A stretch of 64,000 bases of DNA from Limnephilus marmoratus. Lineage: Eukaryota; Arthropoda; Insecta; Trichoptera; Limnephilidae. Positions 29,960-39,105 of the stretch are shown here, piece by piece (positions within the stretch are counted from its first letter, which is position 1; every line of letters starts with the position of its first letter). Under the pieces are notes generated by a model. It did not search any database, was not told the DNA's origin, and saw nothing but the letters and a program-made list of their open reading frames with translations. Position numbers and translations under genes: made by a program. The DNA lies in contig OU862915.1 in NCBI GenBank assembly GCA_917880885.1, positions 39,750,676 to 39,814,675 on the forward strand, read 5' to 3'.

Positions 29960-30549
29960 ACATCAAATAAGTGGTTTATACAAAGTAAAATTATTTCATT
30001 ATTCATTTTTATTTATTTATATTATTATAGAAGAAGAAGATAGAAGATACGGGAGGTTGAACTAGGGATTTATTTACACATTATTTGGAGTAAAAAAGTG
30101 CATATGAAATTTTAGTTTCCGGTTACACTTTCGATGTATTTTGAAGGTATTGGACAATGGACAGGTAGGATCGGGGTTATCAGGGGCTGGGCGGTAAAGC
30201 AGTATTGCACTCGGTTTTAAAAATGAGTATAGTTTTAAGTCACTAGTTATACAAGTCTTAGTTGTAATTCATTCCATTAGTTATCAATCTTAGTTATAAG
30301 CCACTTTTAATATAGGTATATAGATTAAATGTATAAATGAATTTGAGAAGCGCCGTTGAGGTGATTTTCTCACGAAAATGGCGCCGTAAAAATCATCCGA
30401 TAATAATACTAATTATTATTATTATTTATAATTTATTTTATAATTTTCATTGGATTCCGAACACTAATAAAAAAACGGATCACCAGCTACAGAACGCGAT
30501 TGGCCTCGAGCGAAAACACTCTTGTGATGGCAGCATTCCACTTCTGGCA

Positions 30550-30805
30550 GGGTCCCATTTATAAGCGATGGAGCCACTTCCTGATGACCTAGATAACAAA
30601 AAGTTAACTTTTTTCAAATTTTATTTTTATTTTTGTATTATTATTATTTTCTTTTATTTATTTCCTTTTATTATGTAAAAAAAAAAACTTTCATCTTGAA
30701 ATATTTTAATTTAATGTATTATATATGTATAATATGGAACTCGTGGGACTGCACCACCCTCCCCGAGATCTGGAATAAACGAATAAAAAAAAAAAATAAA
30801 AAAAT
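30550..30805 (+). mobile_element. LINE 3' end with poly(A)
   Basis: TCGTGGGACTGCACCACCCT followed by GGAATAAACGAAT and an A-rich tail (30786-30803) resembles 51555-51600 (GTGGGATCGCACCAACCTCC, GGAATAAATAAAT), suggesting two 3' ends of one LINE family. The coding part is not recognisable. The ORFs at 30337-30564 and 30633-30860 show no known domain. Confidence 0.45.
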
Positions 30806-30811
30806 TATTAT

Positions 30812-30970
30812 GCCATCCTCAATTGAGGTATGTAGTGAAGCTAGAGTATTTGGAAGGTGAAGGAGATGGGGAAATGTGAGATGAGTCCCTGGCACGGCAT
30901 AACACGGCTAAAGCCATTTCAAGCAGCGCTTCAATTCCGAATGGTGGTCTTACACCAGGTCGTCAGCCAT
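30812..30970 (-). mobile_element. SINE X fragment
   Basis: Contains CCTCAATTGAGGTATGT, ACGGCTAAAGCCATTTCAAG and TTCCGAATGGTGGTCTTACA, the core of family X. Both the tRNA-like head and the 3' tail are missing. Confidence 0.6.
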
Positions 30971-31771
30971 TTGAAACGCAATGACCGTGAGGCAAATACC
31001 TACAATTATCCCGTGATTTTTGGTGATACCGCACCAGTAAATGTGAAATATCAAAAAGAGTGATTACAAAATATGATATTCTTATAACTACATATGTAAC
31101 CCAAGTCCTTCTTTTCATGGAAAGTAAATAACATTTAAAGGTTAAATAAATAAATATAATTTTTCTATGTATTCCACCTGATAAAAAATAAAAATACAAT
31201 CGATTTGGTAATATTTAATAGGTAGATTTAAAAAAAAAACTAAATAAGATTAGGTTACATAAATTTAGTAAATTTTTTCGAAAGTGATAACGATTGACAC
31301 CTAAAAGTAAGTAAATAATAGTAAAAAAATGCGTATTATTGTAACCAAGAGCCTGAGAAAATTATATTAATACGTAACTACTGAGAATTAAAAAAAAGGG
31401 TGGTGCTTTTATTATATTATGACAGTAAGGTAAATATATTAAAGGACCATGCATGAATGTAAAATTCAGGATATCGACTAAAGATAAGAAGAGTTAATAA
31501 CTTTTATTTGTATTCACAGTGCGAGCTTTTTTATCAATGTTAAAAAAATTATCTTTTAAGACGTAGATTTACAATAAAAAGTTCATGTCTACTCGAATAC
31601 CTATACCTAGCAGGTTCTCAAACTTATTTTGACCACCGCCAAAAAAAAATCTACTGCCTCCCATTACATTACAATCTGTTGCGTATCTTAAGGTTAAACG
31701 TCACGTAAGTTATAATCTACACATTCACAGATGGCGCCAATAAAATTATTTTAGGTTTGGGTGATTCCATT

Positions 31772-33020
31772 ATCGCGGGTGCGACATTTAGACGCATATA
31801 AAGCTTCTTAATAATTAAACGAAAAACATTTTTAATGAAATTATTATTGGAAGAGCTACTTTTTAACTTGTTTACTTTTTATTAGTTTATAAGAATTTTA
31901 TTGAAATATTTAAATAGTCAGGAAGGAGGTTCAAAGTGCGATCGCGGGTGCAACCAATTTGGCCCACCCTTTCCAGATCACAAGACAAAAACACAAGAGT
32001 CTGTTAATTGTGATACATTTATTATGTTATTCCTTGATATTTCGTAAGACGTTCAATTAATCAACTAAAAAAATAAACAAATATATATAAAACAAAAACA
32101 AGCAATGAATTATCAGCTTTTCAAACAATCGCGGGTGCAACATCAATTTATCGCGGGTGCAACTCGTCTAGTTTAAGTGTATATAAACATCAATAAACAC
32201 TGATAGAGGAACGAAATAAGAAATCCAACAATGCGTATTACTAATCAGTACACTTCTTTGTCATTTATGTTAATTATTTATTTTCGGTTACGTCTAAATT
32301 CGCCGAAAATTCTATTAACATATTACATCCATCAATCCTTTTCATAAACAAAAATTTGTTTTTTTTATTATTTTGTAGAATTTCTTTTTATATTTTGTAA
32401 TTTGTAAGAGGTTTCAGATTGTTATCATCCCAACCACTTTCTGTTTCAGTGGTGGTTTTCGGAGATTTCAAAACCAATATGCATTGGAGACGAGACAGTG
32501 AGGTTCGCGCCACGGAAATGCTATCGCCGTTTTCAGATTAAAAGAAATATTTTTATATTGAATGCCTGATTTATTTTTCAATCCTTCCTATTTATCATCC
32601 AACGTGACCATCTTTTTTTAACTGCTTTTTTTAATATAAAGAAGATGTTTTTAAGAGAGACTGCGTGCCAAATCATAGAATTTCTATAAAAAAGCTAAAT
32701 ATAATATAAACAAACCTATTAAATATAAATCACTAGTAATACACAGCATATACATATTATTGAAGATATAAAAAACAATAAAATATATGATAAATCACAC
32801 AATAAGGGTAGTTGTCAAAGAGTTGCACCCGCGATTCTAAAACACAATCGCGGGTGCAACCAATTTGAGTCAACGTTTATTTCAATTCAGCTAACGTTAC
32901 ACTCTTAAAAACATTTTATTCAAGTTTGCCTGTGATTTCTTCTTACTTTTACAAAGTTTCAAAACGTTTTATTTCTGGGAAAAACACAAACTTTTATATC
33001 TTTTGTATCGCGGGTGCAAC
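31772..33020. repeat. Seven dispersed copies of a 14-bp motif
   Basis: ATCGCGGGTGCAAC occurs at 31941, 32128, 32150, 32847 and 33007 on the plus strand and at 32822-32835 on the minus strand; 31772-31785 differs by one base (GCGAC). A further degenerate minus-strand copy may be at 33172-33186. The motif is GC-rich in AT-rich DNA and was seen nowhere else in the window. Two copies continue with the same CAATTTG word. Spacing is irregular, so this is not a tandem array. Confidence 0.85.
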
Positions 33021-33186
33021 AAGCTAAGAGTGACTTCTTGTAGTCAATGATGCTTAAAAAATAACAACAAGTACTTACATCTTTCGGCACATAAGAATAA
33101 ACTAATATTTTCACTACACATTTAGCAGTAAAATATAAGTTCAAACTATCGGTAACAGCTGTTTCGCGCCAGTGTTGCACGGTGTG

Positions 33187-33575
33187 ATTTTTTTTTTTTT
33201 TTTTACAGTGAATACCGCACAAGAATCTCAACTGCTCCCGTCTGGAGCCAGTGAGACTATGCATCCCCAATTGGGGTATGTTGTGAGGCTGAAGGTAGCG
33301 GGGAGGGGAAGGAGGTGGGGAAGAAGAAGGTTGGGAAGTACCTGGCTATTCAGATCTGGTCACTAAACACGGCTAAAGCCATTTTCAAGCAACGTTTCAA
33401 TTCTGAATGGTGGTCTTACACCAGGGCGATACTGATAGTATCTTCCACTCTGGAACATGCCGCAAATATACTATATATTATTTTAAATGAATTAATTGTG
33501 AAATAACACAAATTAATCAAATAAAATTTATTTGCGCATGCCGGGTTCGAACCCGCGACCTCCGTTTTTGCAGTT
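33187..33575 (-). mobile_element. SINE X, near full-length copy
   Basis: On the minus strand: a tRNA-like head with B box (GGGTTCGAACCC, 33543-33554), then an AT-rich stretch, CGGCATGTTCCAGAGTGGAA, TGTAAGACCACCATTCAGAA, GGCTTTAGCCGTGTTTAGTG, a C-rich part, CCCCAATTGGGG, GTCTCACTGGCTCCAGACGG and TTGTGCGGTATTCA, ending in an A run (T run 33188-33204 on plus). The end can fold through GTCTCACTGG and a near-complement. The A-box half of this head is degraded; copy 50940-51490 shows it better. Confidence 0.7.
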
Positions 33576-33748
33576 TATATACCGATTCTTCGAATGATAA
33601 TGTTTCCAAGCCCGCCAAAAATTTCAATATGAAGTAAAATTCAATTTTTTTTTATTATTATTAAATATAGACCTTCTTCTTTGCACTGATATAAAAAAAG
33701 TAACAAATATTGCGATTTATAAATTACTGTCGAGAATCGTCTATAGCG

Positions 33749-34071
33749 GAATCGCCCGTTTTTAATACTTTTTGCACATTACACTTTAAAATATTATGGT
33801 AAATTAATTGTTTGCGTCAGTACATATTTAATATGAATATAAATAAATAGTTTTGTGCGTAAACAAACCCAAATCTATCAAGAAAGACTGAAAAATATAA
33901 TATTGGATTGAGTCACCGATACAAAATTGAATTTTTCAGCCTTTCTTGGAAGATTTGGGTTTGTTTACGGACAAATCTATTTATTTATATTCATATTAAA
34001 TATGTACGAGCGCAAACAATTAATTTACCTTAATATTTTAAAGTGTAACATGCAAAAAGTATTAAAAACCT
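33749..34071. repeat. Foldback segment at the right end of the TTAA element
   Basis: Arms of about 145-150 bases (33749-33897 and 33930-34071) are inverted copies separated by about 33 bases: TTTTTAATACTTTTTGCACA against its complement at 34050, AATTAATTGTTTGCG, and ACAAACCCAAATCT. It abuts the right terminal repeat and could be an integral hairpin of the transposon or a separate MITE. Confidence 0.75.
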
Positions 34072-34200
34072 AAAATAATTTGATTGGCGCCATCTATGAA
34101 TGCGTAGATTATAACGTACGTGACGTTTAACCTTAAAAACAGTTATTGTAAATAAGTGAAATAACACCAAACTGCCCTACCTACATAAATATTACTTTTT

Positions 34201-34650
34201 TTTACATTAACTTCACACAGGAGGTTCTGAGGAAAACAATTCTACTCAGGGTCTATGTCATCTTCGGGGATGTTGTGTGGAGGGTCTTTTTAGAGAAAGG
34301 AAGGAGTGGATGTCGTGGGAAGGAAAAAGTTATAAGGGATGGGTAGGAATCTGGGGGTCAGTGTGTCCAGGGGTGACCGACGTATGAATACATCCCCCTC
34401 ACTGCTCGTAAGCTGATGTCCTGCTTGAGAGGTCTTCCTCAACCAGTCTCTCCCGATCCGGCCTGCCACGCAGTTGGTGGGCAGACGCATCCGCCGCCAA
34501 AATTCGGACAAACCTCAACCGATGAACCCGGGCACCCCTGCTAAGTCACCAAACGTAGCGAACCACTTGGGGTGACCCATGGCAGAGATGTTGGTAATCT
34601 AATATATGGTTCCCGGGGCGGCGGTACCCATACCCGCCTCCCAAATTGTT
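34201..34650 (-). mobile_element. SINE-like element Y, copy 5 (full length)
   Basis: The most complete Y copy: on the minus strand it runs from AATTTGGGAGGCGGGTATGG through CCGGGAACCA, TGGTTCGCTACGTTTGGTGA, GAGAGACTGGTTGAGGAAG and TGACCCCCAGATTCCTACCC to the tail hairpin and GTAAAAAAAAG. Length is about 450 bp. The 73-codon ORF inside is in body sequence shared by all copies and shows no domain. Confidence 0.75.
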
Positions 34651-34669
34651 ATTATTATTATTAAACATA

Positions 34670-34850
34670 GTCCGGTCAATGGCTGAGCCGGCATCGCGTT
34701 TGGGTCCCACCCAGGCGTGGCCGTTTTAATTCCTTGACTGGCTTAGTCCTCCATCACGACACAAGCAACATTTTCTGCTTACTGTGGTGGTAGTAGGGAT
34801 TTTTAAACATTGTCAGATTATTGGAAACCCTGGAATTTTTGCCTTTCTTT
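34670..34850 (+). mobile_element. SINE-like element T, copy 2
   Basis: GTCCGGTCAATGGCTGAGCC, GGTCCCACCCAGGCGTGG, GGCTTAGTCCTCCATCACGA, CACAAGCAACATTTTCTGCT and GTGGTGGTAGTAGGGATTTT match the minus-strand copy at 50535-50705. The B-box region is altered by a small insertion. Confidence 0.6.
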
Positions 34851-35564
34851 TAAAAATTAATAATAATGTAATTTTGAAACCAGAATTATTTCATGGATAG
34901 GATGGATAGGGTGTGGCCTAAGATATTGAAATATAAGAGATTTGCTATCCGCAGTTTTTACTGGGTGGTACTGTGTTTCCAAGCGTCGCCGATATTGTTA
35001 ACCAATACTAATGCACGCCTTCAAAAAATCAACTAAATGAATGAATTCTTTCCGTATTCAAACTACTCCCAATTGGTAGTACTCCGCCGACAGTCGAGCG
35101 GCCATCATAGCATGTCTAATGTATGTCAATATCTTTGGGGTGATCCATATACTATTTCTGAGATCAAAGAATGTTTCATGAGAAGAAAAAAACTCACATT
35201 AATCAAATTTACAAATGTTTTTATAAACTTTGAAAGGAGCATTTGAATTTAAAACATATCTAGCGTGAAGGATGGGTCTGATGCATTTATTTGATTGAAT
35301 TCTTATGAAGTTTGTTAAAAACAGCCGTAAGTCACCGCTTTCAGTAACTTGCAGCCGATTGCGCCCCCTAATTTTCTTGGAGCCTTCTACTGTCCCCCTG
35401 AAGCCTCCAGCGCCCACAAAAGGGCGTTATCAACCAGTTTGAGAAAGACTGATCTAGATTCTAGATAAATCCAGTTTATGTATAGCGAATTAAAAAAACG
35501 TAATGACTCGTCAAAACCTCAAAACAAGATAATATAAAAAAACAGCAAAATAAGATATTTTTCG
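34851..35564. other. Unassigned sequence
   Basis: No gene recognised. The words GCCCCCTAATTTTCTTGGAG and CACCGCTTTCAGTAACTTGC (35335-35410) look like eroded repeat sequence. Short ORFs show no domains. Confidence 0.35.
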
Positions 35565-35765
35565 TTATTTGTTATTGGGGTGTTACGCCGTGTTGCGCTA
35601 CCTCCTTATTTAGCCAACGTTTCGGACATCGTTGCAGTGTCCATCATCAAGGCAGATCTATCGGATTTGCCGGATCTGCTCTGATGATGCACACCGCAAC
35701 GAAACATTGGCAAAAGAAGGAGGTAGCGCAACACGGCATAACACCCCAAAAACAAATAACGAAAA
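35565..35765. mobile_element. Penelope-type terminal repeats, inverted pair
   Basis: The left arm (35570-35657) and right arm (35676-35758) are inverted copies: GGGGTGTTACGCCGTGTTGC, GCGCTACCTCCTT and GCCAACGTTTCGG against their complements. Each arm holds a GATGATG...GAAAC hairpin motif. The ordering matches Penelope-type terminal repeats, but no coding sequence of the element is attached here, so the assignment rests on the motif. Confidence 0.5.
35613..35657 (-). ncRNA. Hammerhead-like motif, probably degenerate
   Basis: The minus strand reads TTGATGA, T, a 5-bp stem GGACA/TGTCC with a 9-base loop, then GAAAC. The first base of the box is T instead of C, and stem III would have no loop, so cleavage is unlikely. 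The arm at 35680-35710 has CTGATGA but a broken stem II. Confidence 0.3.
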
Positions 35766-35895
35766 TGCTTTTGGCCGTGAAAATCTTAAAACGTAACTAA
35801 AATAAGATATGTTCAAAATACTCGTATATAGATCTGATTTATTAACGTTAGTTAAGTTCCACTCAACAAGGCCATGCGAAAAAAATTTCTTAGGG

Positions 35896-35930
35896 CCTGT
35901 TGACATCTTTAGGGATGCTGTGTGGTGAGT
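35896..35930 (-). mobile_element. SINE-like element Y, small fragment
   Basis: GGGCCTGTTGACATCTTTAG followed by GGATGCTGTGTGG matches the region just before the tail in other Y copies. Only about 35 bases remain. Confidence 0.5.
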
Positions 35931-35954
35931 CATTTATTTATTTAAGGAACATAA

Positions 35955-36020
35955 ACAGTAACATAATATACATAAGAGGATGAAGAACTTAGTAACATAA
36001 TATACATAAGAGGATGACAA
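35955..36020. repeat. 34-bp tandem duplication
   Basis: AGTAACATAATATACATAAG then AGGATGA is present at 35957 and 35991, exactly 34 bases apart. Confidence 0.85.
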
Positions 36021-36075
36021 TAAACAGACCAATTTATTAATGTTAATGCTAACATTAAGAAAACCATACGAGTAA

Positions 36076-36354
36076 AATATATGTGTCCTTATATACAAAA
36101 TAAATAATAAACTCATACATACAAACACAGAATTCATTAAAACGTCCCAAGTACACAAACATTTTACACGACAACACGATAACATACGTTTAAACACCAT
36201 TCATACTAACTACGGTAAGCAATCAATTAGTTACGAGGGGGGCAATTTATATAATTGCCTTCCAGATGATATCAAAAACGAAAAAAGTGTGTGCAAATTC
36301 AAAAAAAAATTGTTCATGTTTATTCACAAAAAACAAAGTAGTGATAGTGAATAA
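36076..36354 (+). pseudogene. LINE RT C-terminal coding fragment
   Basis: The translation contains HKHFTRQHDNIRL, TNYGKQSISYEGGNLYNCLP and DDIKNEKSVCKFKKKLFMFI, then a stop. The pattern 'NTR..NN.RL...T.YG..S......LYN.LP.DIK......FKKKL' is standard at the end of Jockey/CR1-group proteins. Catalytic RT and endonuclease domains are absent by truncation. Confidence 0.65.
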
Positions 36355-36551
36355 TATCGTATGGTAATATAATATCATGTAAATGTTAGTATTGCAATCT
36401 AATGTAATCTAAGCTTATGAAATGTAAAAACCATGTAATGTAAAAACTATGTAATACAATGTAAAAAGTACATAATTCAATATTCTAGTTAAGTAAGTGA
36501 AAATGTTATTTTCTTTTTTACTGGAATAAAAACTTATGAAAAAAAAAAAAT
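36076..36551 (+). mobile_element. 5'-truncated LINE with RT C-terminus and poly(A)
   Basis: An open frame of 92 codons (36076-36354) encodes the end of an RT protein, followed by about 185 bp of 3' UTR and an A run at 36538-36550. The long minus-strand ORF over 35934-36200 is a shadow. The frame is intact, so insertion is relatively recent even though only the 3' end was copied. Confidence 0.7.
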
Positions 36552-36689
36552 GTTCACAGATAGGTATTTAGAAACATAAGAGTAACTGAATGTAAACTAG
36601 AATATTTAAGAAAAGAAAAAAACAGAACAAAGCAGCAATTAAAAAAATATATAATACAGGTGTAGATTCAACAAGTGATAAACCTAAAT

Positions 36690-36935
36690 ATAAAAACACA
36701 ACCACAGGTGTAAGACCATCATTCAGAATTGAAAATTTGCTTGAATTAGCTTTAGCCGCATTTGATGATCAGATCTAAATAGCCAGGAACTTCTCTACCT
36801 TCCTCTTTCCAATTCCTCATTTCCCTTTTACCTTCAGGCTCGCAACATACTCCAATTGCGGATGCCATAGTCTCACTGGCTCCAGACAATTGGGAGTAGT
36901 TGGGACTCTCGTGCGGTACTCTACGGTACGGTACT
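36690..36935 (+). mobile_element. SINE X fragment
   Basis: Sense on the plus strand: GTGTAAGACCATCATTCAGA, TTAGCTTTAGCCGCATTTG, GATCAGATCTAAATAGCCAG, CCAATTGCGGATGCCATAGT and CTCACTGGCTCCAGACAATT. Head truncated. The 76-codon minus ORF across it is not a gene. Confidence 0.65.
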
Positions 36936-37029
36936 CTCATCTCAAAAGCATAGAGAAAGATCACCGATGAATTGGTGTCCACGGCTCTCCATTAGTATGT
37001 CGTCCAATCATCATTATCATTATCATCAT

Positions 37030-37585
37030 TACATAGTATAAAATGAAGTCGCTCAAAATGTATGTGCGCGTTAATCTTTTAAACTACGCAACGGATTTTC
37101 ATACGGTTTTCACCAATAGATAGAGTGATTGAAGAGTTTATACGTATAATATATGTAAATTATATTAGAAAAAAGCCGGGAAATTCAAAGAAAACATATT
37201 TTTGTGCGATTTAAAACGGCTGACGGGCCGTACTATAGTCACTTTTGAAATTCGTTCTACGGAAGAAATTGGAAAATAGATGTCCTAGAGTAAGTAGGTG
37301 TTTGATTTTCCCTTTTCAAATATCCAGTGTTGCATTGCAAGCATTGTATAATTAGTGGCGATCGCTAACTATATTATTATATAAATAAAAAATAATAATA
37401 ATAATATAGTTGATTCAAGAGAAAGGTTTATATCTATAATACATGCTTATTATAGTAGAGAAAAGCCGAGAAATTCAAATATTCAATTCGGGCAGCGGGC
37501 AGCTGGCAAGCGGGTGGTGTGGATTTTATAAAGGTCGGGTAATGGCGTTGTGTTTCGTTAGCCACAGCAACGTGTGGCCGGGTCC
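37030..37585 (-). repeat. Dispersed mobile-element repeat (class uncertain)
   Basis: GCGCGTTAATCTTTTAAACT, ACGCAACGGATTTTCATACG and AATAGATAGAGTGATTGAAG at one end, and (minus strand) CTAGCGGACCCGGCCACACG at the other, are words I recognise as very common in arthropod repeats. Two similar sub-blocks (37130-37200 and 37415-37480, both with AAAAGCCG-GAAATTCAAA) suggest internal duplication. No ORF survives. Confidence 0.45.
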
Positions 37586-37990
37586 GCTAGTTAATAATAA
37601 ACTTCTTAGCTGCTAGCTGATATAATTAACGGACTGGATCGAGCAGTTAGTAAGTTAACAGGATCTTTAACAGACGCCATTTGAAACAACTAAATTTGAG
37701 ACAATACGTGTGTGAGGCGGCAGTTAAGAAACCACCAGGTTCTAATTTCGAAAGTTGAAGGAGATCACGGACCAGTAAAAATTGAAATCCAAAACCTCAC
37801 CTGCAAATAAAAATGTCTGATCGTCTGCTAAGATGCTGCGGAATTTTTACAGTCCAATATAAGCAAATTAATTGGCAGGTATTAACTTTTGAGTCAAATA
37901 CAACAGACCAAAGAAAGGATCGACATGATCCAAAGCAAACAGCACTATTCTTGACTTCAGTCGTATTTAGTGACCTTTCTTTTTTCATTA
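37586..37990. other. Unassigned sequence
   Basis: Two opposite short ORFs (63 and 64 codons) overlap completely and neither shows a domain. Nothing else recognised. Confidence 0.3.
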
Positions 37991-38335
37991 GTTCCAGGAG
38001 GCCCTGAGGAAAATAATCCCCCCCAGGGCCTATATCATCTTCTGAGGATGCAGTGTGGAGGGTCTTTCTAGGGAAAGGAAGGAGAAAAAGTTCTGAGAAG
38101 AAATAAAGTATGAGGGGTGGGAAGGAATCTGGGGGTCAATGTCTTCAGGAGAGACGGATCCATCCCACCCACTACGGTACAAGGCGATGGGTAGAGAGAG
38201 TCTGGCTGGAGAGATAAAATGTTTTGGCAAAGTAGCGAACCACTGGGGGTGAACTATGGCAGGGGTTTTCATTATCCAATAAATGATTTCCAAGTCAGCG
38301 AGATCCATACCATCTTCCAATATTTTTTTTATTTT
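37991..38335 (-). mobile_element. SINE-like element Y, copy 6
   Basis: The tail hairpin (AGGCCCTGAGGAAAATAAT...CAGGGCCT) is on the plus-strand left side, the body follows, and the head (worn: CAAGTCAGCGAGATCCATACC) is near 38315. It is more diverged than copy 5 and has an internal deletion near 38225. Confidence 0.65.
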
Positions 38336-38709
38336 TTTTTTTATTAGCAAAATTTTTTGATACATGGGAATAAGTACAAACATAATAACATAAAATATAA
38401 GAGAGTAACAAAAAAGATCCCACAAAGGCGAAGCCTGTGCGTGGGTATTATATTATGTGGATATTAAACAGTGGTGGTTAAAATAGAATTTAAAAATATA
38501 TATACATAGTGTCTTTAGAGATCAACATGATCGATTGATCTTAACAACAACATATCATAATTGATCTTAACAACACAACTCAACTAAAACCCAACCTTTC
38601 TCTACCCATCTTCTTCCACTCCTCACTTATTTCAGCCTTGCAACATTTCCCAAATAAGACATGACATAGTCTGACTGGCACTAGGTTGTTAAGGCTCCGC
38701 AAACGGGCC
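38336..38709 (+). mobile_element. Unassigned, with a SINE X fragment at 38590-38700
   Basis: CCCATCTTCTTCCACTCCTC, CAGCCTTGCAACATTTCCC and CATAGTCTGACTGGCACTAG match the 3' half of family X in plus orientation. The preceding 250 bases are not assigned. Confidence 0.45.
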
Positions 38710-39105
38710 CGAAAAGAAGAAGATGGAGAGATACGAAATTACGAATGTTAGAGGAAAGCGCTATCTTTTACAGCGACAAAATCGTTGCGAAAATGTTTAA
38801 TAAAACACGACTCGTATAAAATAGAGCAAAAATCTCGCGGGCATTGTCTTAAACAGCATTTAAAGAAAAACTGTGAACACATATAACTTGTAAAATAACT
38901 GAAACAAACGTGTTAATAATAATTTTTGGAGCATAATTTGCGATTTTTCTATCGAGGGAATTTTATATAATTTGCGTTTCGGCGCGGGCAATGTCTATAT
39001 ATTATCTTCAAGAATAACATATATTTTTTTAAGAGCTTTAAAACTTAACGTGTTTAAGGGAAATATGTAAGAAATCGGTAGAAATTCGGGTTGCGAGCCC
39101 TTACA
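38710..39105. repeat. ~400-bp direct repeat R, copy 1
   Basis: It matches 42548-42957 in the same orientation at roughly 90 percent identity (AGATGGAGAGATACGAAATT, AATAAAACACGACTCGT, GGGCATTGTCTTAAACAGCA, TATTATCTTCAAGAATAAC). No ORF. It is either a dispersed element or a segmental duplication; boundaries are at AAGAAGATGGAGAG and CCCTTA. Confidence 0.75.

Larger units (their letters stand above)
29497..30003. mobile_element. Penelope-like element remnant with inverted terminal repeats
   Basis: Two ~190-bp arms (about 29540-29726 and 29812-29998) are near-perfect inverted copies. In the left half, on the minus strand, the last ~28 codons of a Penelope-type GIY-YIG endonuclease (29713-29802) run into the arm. 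The same end is found intact at 55810-56237. Inverted terminal repeats next to a 5'-truncated ORF are a known arrangement of Penelope-like elements. Each arm carries one copy of a hammerhead-like motif. Confidence 0.75.
31688..34136. mobile_element. 2.45-kb TTAA-flanked DNA transposon with dispersed 14-bp motif
   Basis: The left end (31688-31758) and right end (34066-34136) are ~70-bp inverted repeats: TTAAGGTTAAACGTCACGTA and, inverted at the right, TACGTGACGTTTAACCTTAA, extending to GATGGCGCCAAT and TTATTTTAGGTTT. TTAA at both outer edges fits a TTAA-targeting superfamily such as piggyBac or Kolobok; which one is not decided. No transposase ORF is present. Inside are seven copies of ATCGCGGGTGCAAC or a one-base variant, a nested SINE X (33187-33575) and a foldback segment (33749-34071). 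Confidence 0.7.

Noticed and set aside
30569..30585. CTGATGA word as another hammerhead
   Set aside because: No GAAA box or stem II follows at the right distance.
31772..33020. CRISPR-like repeats (ATCGCGGGTGCAAC)
   Set aside because: Spacing is irregular (22 to several hundred bases), one copy is inverted, and the context is a eukaryotic DNA transposon.
33543..33575. tRNA gene remnant with GGGTTCGAACCC
   Set aside because: Only the B box is intact and it is joined to SINE X; no cloverleaf can be drawn.
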